Source of the DNA: Candidatus Omnitrophota bacterium
GTDB taxonomy: Bacteria > Omnitrophota > Omnitrophia > Omnitrophales > Aquincolibacteriaceae
Length of the DNA stretch: 51,484 nucleotides
Direction of reading: 5' to 3'
Assembly: GCA_003140935.1 (NCBI GenBank)
Contig: PLLJ01000017.1
Location: 1-51,484, forward strand
Shown: in pieces, positions 45,209-51,484 of the stretch
Layout of the letters: each line of letters opens with the position of its first letter
How positions within the stretch are numbered: position 1 is the first letter of the stretch
Translations under genes and position numbers: made by a program
Notes under the pieces: generated by a model
The model's input: only the letters and a program-made list of their open reading frames with translations
Database searches by the model: none
Told to the model about the DNA's origin: nothing

Positions 45209-46816
45209 TCACTGCTTGTTAAATACTTCTTTGAGGATCACAGCGGCGATATTTTGAGCTATAAGCATATTGCCCTTTGGGGTGCAATGGCCAAAATCGC
45301 CGGCAAACATATCTTTAAAATACTCTTTATAACTTCCTTGCCTCAGCGCTTCCTTGAATACTCGCTCGTTATCGACAAATATGACGTCTTTGTCTTTCTC
45401 GAAGATTCTCTTTAAAGGCTCTACATTACGCACAGGATACTGCACACAAACAAGTTTGATCCCTTTTTTATCCAGGATTTCTTTAAGTTTACGGTAGTTG
45501 TTAACCGTAATCTCAGGATAACGCTCTAATCTCAACTTGTTTGCTTTTTCGGCATATGCTTTCGCTAGCTCCGGTTTCCCCATTTCTTCGTATAACGACG
45601 CCATGGCTCCCAGTGCACGTTCGTTTTCAGGATCAATCTCGACGGCTCTCCTAAGGGGGTCTTCAGCCTGTGACAATTTGCCTTGATCTCGATAAAGTAT
45701 CCCTAACGAATAGCAGGCATTACCTTTTTTAGGATTAAGCTCGATGGCTTTCTTGTAAAAGTCCTCTGCTTCGGCGAATTTACCTTGATCATGGTAGAGC
45801 CATCCCAATCTACCGCAGGCATGTCCGTTTTTAGGATTAAGTTCTAGTGCTTTTTTATAAAAAACTTCAGCCTGGTTGTATTTTCCTTGTACTCGATAAA
45901 GCCATCCTAAATCAACATAGGTATTATCGTTTCCAGGATTCATCTCGAGGGCTTTCCTGTAGGACTCCTCAGCTTGAGAGAATTTGCCTTGATTTTTGTA
46001 AAGTTCCCCTAATCTAAGATAGATATTTTCGTTTTCGGAAGAAAGGGCCAAGGTCTTCTTAGAGAATTTCCCAGCGTCAGGAAATTCGCTGTGATCCAAA
46101 TAAGAGCTTCTTGGCTCGGGGCTTCCGACATTAGCCGTAGCGACTCCCGTTCTTACGGAACGGGGAGTTCCCGGTGAGTTAAAATCTGGTTTTGAAACTT
46201 TCTCTGCGGATGTTCCATTCGAAAGATCTGCTTTTATAGGAACAGCCGCAACATCGTCTGGCCGGGCTTTTCTATTTGAATCTACTTTGTCGAGTCCATC
46301 GATATCCTTTCGCTTGTTCTTTTTTAAAATATGCATGAAGAGCATCTGGCCGAATCGATAGGTCCGGCAGTGCTTGAACAGCCAAGTTTCAGATTTCGGT
46401 ATATCCTCATAATATTTGATACCCGTATCATTGATCCCCATCATCACAACTACCATATCGGGATGATACTCGGCCAAATTAGATTCGATGTCCTCCATGA
46501 GAGCGATCGTATTCATAGCTGCTCTTCCCTTATCGATAACGCTGAAACGCACTCCAATATTTCGTTGGTTTAGGACTTGCTCGAGAAGATGAGGGTATTG
46601 CCTTTGCGTGGTCGACTCCCCAATGCAAAGAATACGATAGGCGCTTTTTTGATTTATCGATTTTAAATTTTCGTATCCTTGTAGGGAAGAAAAAATAAAC
46701 CCGCCGAGGCGTAAGCCTGCCTCAAGAAGGACGAGAGATAAAATCAAGCCGGAGAGAATAATGACGGTTTTCCGGAAGATCGAAGCCATCAGATGTGAGG
46801 AATCGTTTTTATGCAT
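45209..46816 (-). CDS. membrane-anchored split SGNH-TPR protein with palindrome in linker (paralogue D, 4th)
   Basis: The start at 46816 (MHKNDSSHLM) aligns with sibling N-termini and gives 535 residues; a longer frame from 46867 is not conserved. It has an anchor, block I S68, block III MMGIND with N129, five TPRs plus cap, and block V GDFGHCTPKG with D507 and H510. The linker contains TPRSVRTGVATANVG, encoded by a GC-rich palindrome (46143-46168) that most siblings lack. Confidence 0.83.
   Translation of the reverse strand: MHKNDSSHLMASIFRKTVIILSGLILSLVLLEAGLRLGGFIFSSLQGYENLKSINQKSAYRILCIGESTTQRQYPHLLEQVLNQRNIGVRFSVIDKGRAAMNTIALMEDIESNLAEYHPDMVVVMMGINDTGIKYYEDIPKSETWLFKHCRTYRFGQMLFMHILKKNKRKDIDGLDKVDSNRKARPDDVAAVPIKADLSNGTSAEKVSKPDFNSPGTPRSVRTGVATANVGSPEPRSSYLDHSEFPDAGKFSKKTLALSSENENIYLRLGELYKNQGKFSQAEESYRKALEMNPGNDNTYVDLGWLYRVQGKYNQAEVFYKKALELNPKNGHACGRLGWLYHDQGKFAEAEDFYKKAIELNPKKGNACYSLGILYRDQGKLSQAEDPLRRAVEIDPENERALGAMASLYEEMGKPELAKAYAEKANKLRLERYPEITVNNYRKLKEILDKKGIKLVCVQYPVRNVEPLKRIFEKDKDVIFVDNERVFKEALRQGSYKEYFKDMFAGDFGHCTPKGNMLIAQNIAAVILKEVFNKQ
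46143..46168. repeat. palindromic element inside paralogue D coding sequence
   Basis: ACTCCCGTTC (46143-46152) pairs with GAACGGGGAGT (46158-46168, one extra G). A very similar palindrome occurs in the same linker of paralogue B (49550-49575). In-frame insertion of a palindromic repeat, as known for Rickettsia palindromic elements, is one explanation. Confidence 0.55.
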
Positions 46817-46880
46817 AAATTTTGTTGCACATCTCGAATTTATCTGTGAGCAAAAGACCACCGACACAATCCGGGTCTTA

Positions 46881-48542
46881 CTACTTGTTAAATACTTCCT
46901 TCAGGATCACATCGGCGATATTCTGGGCTAAAAGCAAATTTCCCTTTGGGGTACAATGGCCAAAATCACCGCCGAACATATCTCTAAAATACTCATTGTA
47001 ACTTCCTTCCCTCACCGCTTCTTTGAATACCCGTTCGTTATCGACAAAGATGACGCCCTTATCTTTCTCGAAGATCCTCTTCAAGGGATCCACCTTCCGC
47101 ACAGGATATTGCACGCAAACCAGCTTGATCCCTTTTTTGTCCAGGATCTCCTTGAGCTTATGGTAATTGTCGGCTGTTACTGCGGCTTGATCCTCTAATC
47201 CCAAATGTTTGGCCTTTGAAGCATAGGCTTTCGCCAGTTCGGGCTTTCCCATTTCTTCGTAGAGCGACGACATGGCTACAAGTGCACGGGAATTTCTAGG
47301 ATAAATCTCAATGGCTTTTTTGAACAAGACCTCGGCTTCGGGGAATTTTCCTTGATCTCGATAAAGTCCACCTAGTTCAAAAAGAGGAAAAACATCTCTC
47401 GGATTAATCTCGATGGCTTTCTTGAAGGAGTCCTCAGCGAGAGAAAATTCGCGTTGTCTTCGATACCCCGCTCCCAATTTAGCGTAGGCGCTATCGTTTT
47501 TCGGATTAATCTCAATGGCTTTCTTGAAGAAGTCTTCGGACAGACGGCGTTCGCCTTGCATTTGATAAAGCCATCCTAGTTCAAAATAGGCCTTATCGTT
47601 TTTAGGATTAATTTCCAGCGCCTTCCTGAGTAAGTCTGCAGTCTGGGAGAATTCGTCCAGAAATCGATAAAGTCCACCCAATTCAACGTAGGCATCATCG
47701 TTTTTCGGATTAAGCTCAATGGCTTTCTTAAATAAGTTTCCGGCTTGAAAAGAGTCCCCTTGATTTTTATAAAGCCGCCCTAACTCTACGTAGGCTTTAT
47801 CGTTCTTGGGATCAAGTTCAATGGCCCTCTTTAAGGATGCCTCAGTCTTGGAAATCCCGCCGTCATTCGAATAAGAGCTTCGTGGTCCGGATATTTTCTT
47901 AGCGCCATAAAAATCTAACTCTTTAATTTTAAACGCAGGTGTTTCATTCAAAAGATCGGGGTTCCCAGAAAGAGTCCCGGCATCTTTCGGCCTGGATTTC
48001 CTGCTTGGATCCGACTTGCTTAATCCGTAGATGTCCTCCCGTTTGATCTTCTTTAAAAAATGTATGCACAGGATCTTAACGAGCCGATAGGTCCGGCAAT
48101 ACCTAAATAACCAAGCGTCAGGCGCCGTATTATCCTGGTAATAGCTGATGCGTTTATCATTGATCCCCATCATCGCAACGACCATATCGGGATGATACTC
48201 GGCCAAATACGATTCGACGCGGCTTAATATGGCAAGAGTGTTTGTGCCAGGCCTGCCTTTGTCGATGACGCTGAAACGCATTCCGATATTTCGCTGGTTT
48301 AAGACTTGCTCAAGAAGATGCGGGTATTCCTTATAAGTGGTCGACTCCCCCAGACAAAGAATGCGATAGGCGCCTTTTTGTTTTATGGAATGTAAGTTCC
48401 CATACTCTTGTATCGATAGTAAAAGAAACCCTCCCAATCGTATTCCCACCTCAAGAATCATAAAGGCCAAGAGCAAACCCAATAGCGCGGGGGCTATTTT
48501 TTGCCAGAACGAGGTCGCCATTTTCGTGGGTGTGTTTTTCAT
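46881..48542 (-). CDS. membrane-anchored split SGNH-TPR protein (paralogue C, 3rd)
   Basis: This 553-residue paralogue has the most divergent N-terminus (MKNTPTKMATSFWQ) ahead of the anchor (about 16-33). Block I GEST has S67, block III MMGIND has N128, six TPRs plus cap follow, and block V GDFGHCTPKG has D526 and H529. The linker again carries KKIKREDIYGLSKSD. A GGAG 16 nt upstream is rather far from the ATG to be a normal ribosome site. Confidence 0.85.
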   Translation of the reverse strand: MKNTPTKMATSFWQKIAPALLGLLLAFMILEVGIRLGGFLLLSIQEYGNLHSIKQKGAYRILCLGESTTYKEYPHLLEQVLNQRNIGMRFSVIDKGRPGTNTLAILSRVESYLAEYHPDMVVAMMGINDKRISYYQDNTAPDAWLFRYCRTYRLVKILCIHFLKKIKREDIYGLSKSDPSRKSRPKDAGTLSGNPDLLNETPAFKIKELDFYGAKKISGPRSSYSNDGGISKTEASLKRAIELDPKNDKAYVELGRLYKNQGDSFQAGNLFKKAIELNPKNDDAYVELGGLYRFLDEFSQTADLLRKALEINPKNDKAYFELGWLYQMQGERRLSEDFFKKAIEINPKNDSAYAKLGAGYRRQREFSLAEDSFKKAIEINPRDVFPLFELGGLYRDQGKFPEAEVLFKKAIEIYPRNSRALVAMSSLYEEMGKPELAKAYASKAKHLGLEDQAAVTADNYHKLKEILDKKGIKLVCVQYPVRKVDPLKRIFEKDKGVIFVDNERVFKEAVREGSYNEYFRDMFGGDFGHCTPKGNLLLAQNIADVILKEVFNK

Positions 48543-48609
48543 GATTTTCTTTTACGTGCTCCGGATTAAGCCCAGAAGAAAAACAATCGCCGACATTATG
48601 CCGGTCTTC

Positions 48610-50277
48610 CTATTTGTTAAATACTTCTTTGAGGATCACATCGGCGATATTTTGCGCTAAAAGTTCGTTGCCTCTTCGAGTGCAGTGTCCAAAATCACCG
48701 GCAAACATATCTCTGAAATATTCTTTATAACCTGATCGCTTTACCGCCTCTTTGAATACTCGCTCGTTATCGACAAAAGTGATACCCTCGTCTTTCTCGA
48801 AGATTCTCTTTAATGGCTCCGCATTACGCATAGGATACTGCACGCAGACCAGTTGGATCCTTTTTCTGTCCAGGATTTCTTTGAGCTTATGATAGTTGTT
48901 AACTGTAATCGGAGGATAATTCTCTGAGTTCAAGCTCGCTGCCTTTTCAGCATATGCTTTCGCCAGCTCCGGCTTGCCCATTTCTTCGTAGAGCGACGCC
49001 ATCGCCCTCCATGTACGCTCAGGCACCTTTTCAAAATTAGTCCCGATGGCCTCTTTGAATAAGTCTTCAGCCTGAGAGAATTTTCCTTGTTCTCGATAAA
49101 GCCCTCCTAATTCAAGCAAAGCAAATTCATTCGCAGGATTAAGCTCGATAGCTTTCTTGTAGGCATCTTCGGCTTGGAGGAATTTCCCATGCCTTCGATA
49201 AACCCCCCCCATTGTGACTTGGTTAAAATCGTTTTCAGGATTAACCGCTAGGGCTTTCATGAATGAGTCGTCAGACTGCGAGGGTTTGCCTTGATCGCTA
49301 TAAATCCACCCCAACTCAACGAAGGCCCTATCGTTTTTAGGATTAATCTCGATGGCTTTTTTAAACACATTCTCAGCTTGGGGCAATTTGTCTTGTAACC
49401 GATACAACCGTCCTAACTCAACGTAGGCATTATTGTTTTTAGGATTCAGCTCTATGGCTTTTTTGAGAGAGGCCTCGGCTTCGATGAATTTGTCTTGTTC
49501 GCGATAGAGCGTCGTCCCTGATCGAACGCATTCATCGTCGGGAGTCGGCACTCCCTCCATTACGGAGCGGGGAGTTTCCGCCAAGCGAAACGCAGCATCT
49601 TTCCCTAAGGATTTCTCGTCTCCAGCAAACCTCCCGTTTGATCCGGGACTTCCCTTTTGGCTTTCAGATTCTGATCGTCTAACTTTCTCTGCCGGGATTT
49701 CGTTTGAATGAGTTGCTTTTTTAACAACAGCCCTTGTATCCTTCGGATCGGCTTTCCTGTTTGAATCTGATCTGCTCAATCCATAGATATCCTCTTGCTT
49801 GATCTTCTTTGAAACCTGCATGTATAAGATCCTGCCCAATCGATAGACGTGGCAATGCTTAAATAACCAAGCGTCAGACTCAGGTATATCCTCATAATAT
49901 TTGACTCGTTTATCGTTATTCCCCATCATCGCAACGACCATATCGGGATGATACTCAGCCAAATAAGATTCAACTCGGCTTAATATCATGGGAGTTTTTG
50001 TTTCTGTCTTGCCTTTATCTATGACGCTAAAACGCACTCCGATATTGCGCTGGTTTAAGACTTGTTCGAGGAGGTGTGGGTATTGTCCTTGTGTGGTAGA
50101 CTCCCCAAGACAAAGAATACGGTAGGCGCCCTTTTGCTTTATGGATCTTAAATTCTCGGACTCCTGCATGGAGGACAGAATCAGTCCGCCCAGGCGCAAG
50201 CCTCCCTCAAGTAGCACGAAAAACAAAACCACTCCGAATAATACTAAAGCCGTTTTTCGTAAAAGCGAAATGATCAT
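48610..50277 (-). CDS. membrane-anchored split SGNH-TPR protein with palindrome in linker (paralogue B, 2nd)
   Basis: This 555-residue paralogue has an anchor at about 8-26, block I S60, block III MMGNND with N121, one partial plus five full TPRs and a cap, and block V GDFGHCTRRG with D528 and H531. The fifth TPR is distorted (AIGTNFEKVPERTW). The linker holds ETPRSVMEGVPTPDDE, encoded partly by the palindrome at 49550-49575. Confidence 0.84.
   Translation of the reverse strand: MIISLLRKTALVLFGVVLFFVLLEGGLRLGGLILSSMQESENLRSIKQKGAYRILCLGESTTQGQYPHLLEQVLNQRNIGVRFSVIDKGKTETKTPMILSRVESYLAEYHPDMVVAMMGNNDKRVKYYEDIPESDAWLFKHCHVYRLGRILYMQVSKKIKQEDIYGLSRSDSNRKADPKDTRAVVKKATHSNEIPAEKVRRSESESQKGSPGSNGRFAGDEKSLGKDAAFRLAETPRSVMEGVPTPDDECVRSGTTLYREQDKFIEAEASLKKAIELNPKNNNAYVELGRLYRLQDKLPQAENVFKKAIEINPKNDRAFVELGWIYSDQGKPSQSDDSFMKALAVNPENDFNQVTMGGVYRRHGKFLQAEDAYKKAIELNPANEFALLELGGLYREQGKFSQAEDLFKEAIGTNFEKVPERTWRAMASLYEEMGKPELAKAYAEKAASLNSENYPPITVNNYHKLKEILDRKRIQLVCVQYPMRNAEPLKRIFEKDEGITFVDNERVFKEAVKRSGYKEYFRDMFAGDFGHCTRRGNELLAQNIADVILKEVFNK
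49550..49575. repeat. palindromic element inside paralogue B coding sequence
   Basis: ACTCCCTCC (49550-49558) opposes GGAGCGGGGAGT (49564-49575). The right half TACGGAGCGGGGAGTTTCCG differs from the copy in paralogue D at only a few positions. Confidence 0.5.
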
Positions 50278-50341
50278 TTAGGCGAGCCTTTTTTTACGAT
50301 GAATCGGGAGCAAAAAACCTATCTATCTAAGTCTGATCATG

Positions 50342-51484
50342 CTATTTGTCAAATACCTCCTTCAGAATCACATCAGCGATATTTTGAGCTAAAAGCTCGT
50401 TGCCTTTTTGAGTGCAATGGCCAAAGTCACCGGCAAACATATCTCTAAAATATTCTTTATAGTCCGAGCGTTTTACTGCTTCCTTGAATACTCGCTCGTT
50501 ATCTACAAAAATAACGCCTTCATCATTCCCGAAAATTCTCTTTAAAGGTTCCACATTACGCACGGGATACTGCACGCAGACTAGTTTGATCCCCTTCCGA
50601 TCCAGGATATTTTTCAGCTTACGGTAATTGTTGACGGTAACAGCAGTTTGATTCTCCCATCCCAGTTGTCCAGCCTTTTCCGTATATTCTTTTGCCAGCT
50701 CCCGCTTACCCATTTCTTCGTAGAGCGACGCCATGGCTCCCAGCGTACGTTCGTCTTGAGGACGAATCCCGAGGGCTCTCCTGAAAGAGTCTTCAGCCTG
50801 TGACAATTTACCTTGATCTCGATAAAGCACCCCTAATTCAAAAAAAGCCAAAAAGTTCTCCGGATTAAGCTCAATAGCCCTCTTGAAGGGTTCTTCGGCT
50901 TGGGGGGATTTGCCTTGATCTCGATAAAGCTGTCCTAATTCAACGTAAGCCATATCATTCTTAGGATTAGTCTCGAGGGCTTTTCTGAGGAAATCCTCGG
51001 TCAGGCGCCATTGCCCAATAGTGTGATAAAGCCGGCCTAATTCAATGCAGGCCTTATCGTTTTTAGGATTAATCTCGATGGCTTTTTTGAAAGAAGCTTC
51101 GGCTTGGGATAATTTATCTTGATCTTGAAAAAGCATCCCAAGGCCTGCATAGGCATCATCATTTTCAGGATTAAGGGCGATAGCTCGTCTGAAAGAAATC
51201 TCAGCCCGGGAGTATTTGCCTCGGAATTGATAGAGCCGCCCCATTTCAACGTAGACCTTATCATTTTTAGGATCAAGCTCGATGGCTTTCTTAAATTCAA
51301 GATCGACTCGATCGTTCTTCGGACCTGCTTTTGCCATGGCAGTTCCCGGGTCATCCCCCCTTGGCTTTCTCTCGAAATCGGCTCTGCCGGAATCATAGAT
51401 GTCCTTTTTCTGGAACTTCTTCAAAAGTTGCATGCACAGGATCCTGCCGAATCGATAGACCCGGCAATGCTGAAAGATCCATGT
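50342..51484 (-). CDS. split SGNH-TPR protein, N-terminus beyond window (paralogue A, 1st seen)
   Basis: The frame is open to the window edge and yields 380 residues, beginning TWIFQHCRVYRFGRILC, which aligns just after block III of the siblings. The anchor and blocks I and III are therefore outside the window. Six TPRs plus cap are followed by [24 protein letters not shown] and block [11 protein letters not shown] (D353, H356 of the visible part). The array may continue beyond the edge. Confidence 0.85.
   Translation of the reverse strand, partial: TWIFQHCRVYRFGRILCMQLLKKFQKKDIYDSGRADFERKPRGDDPGTAMAKAGPKNDRVDLEFKKAIELDPKNDKVYVEMGRLYQFRGKYSRAEISFRRAIALNPENDDAYAGLGMLFQDQDKLSQAEASFKKAIEINPKNDKACIELGRLYHTIGQWRLTEDFLRKALETNPKNDMAYVELGQLYRDQGKSPQAEEPFKRAIELNPENFLAFFELGVLYRDQGKLSQAEDSFRRALGIRPQDERTLGAMASLYEEMGKRELAKEYTEKAGQLGWENQTAVTVNNYRKLKNILDRKGIKLVCVQYPVRNVEPLKRIFGNDEGVIFVDNERVFKEAVKRSDYKEYFRDMFAGDFGHCTQKGNELLAQNIADVILKEVFDK

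Noticed and set aside
39717..51484. Regular roughly 102-bp periodicity that might suggest a CRISPR or satellite array
   Set aside because: The period equals 34 codons and translates into canonical TPR units.

Overview
This window is one continuous minus-strand neighbourhood. Every gene I can support is transcribed from right to left. It looks like a chromosome piece from an uncultured Gram-negative-like bacterium. The packed housekeeping order, a lipoprotein signal and families of membrane-anchored SGNH proteins with TPR repeats suggest Omnitrophota (candidate phylum OP3). That placement is inference; no rRNA gene is present to confirm it.

Layout in transcription order (high to low coordinates). 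(1) 51484-39717 is a tandem array of seven paralogous membrane-anchored proteins. Each has an SGNH hydrolase domain split by an inserted TPR block of about five to eight repeats. The array is followed by a ppnP-like nucleoside phosphorylase. (2) 39282-36398 holds def, fmt and gap. (3) 36370-29916 holds pgk, tpiA, secG, recG, rsmD, coaD, a DUF177 gene and rpmF. (4) 29910-24479 is the fatty-acid cluster plsX-fabH-fabD-fabG-acpP-fabF. (5) 24378-17681 holds smc, pgsA, plsY, recA and recX. (6) 17674-9749 holds alaS followed by hisD-hisB-hisH-hisA, a small membrane protein, hisF and a VanY-like lipoprotein. (7) 9504-1489 is a hisI-trpE-trpG-trpD-trpC-trpF operon behind a clear promoter and a structured leader. 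It runs into an NtrB/NtrC-type two-component pair. (8) 1278-1 is an AT-rich two-gene cassette: a divergent class III cyclase-like protein overlapping an HSP90-like GHKL ATPase that runs off the window.

The metabolic blocks are tightly packed, mostly with 1-4 base overlaps. Several of the remaining gaps hold long-loop hairpins. Three gaps carry the same kind of element: two inverted hairpins with covarying 7-11 bp stems and conserved 20-21 nt loops starting (A)ACC. One of these forms the hisI-trp leader, where the sequence also permits a pseudoknot or kissing-loop fold.

The most promising unexplained systems are the cyclase-like/HSP90-like cassette at the left edge, the split-SGNH TPR array at the right, and the paired-hairpin repeat family between them.
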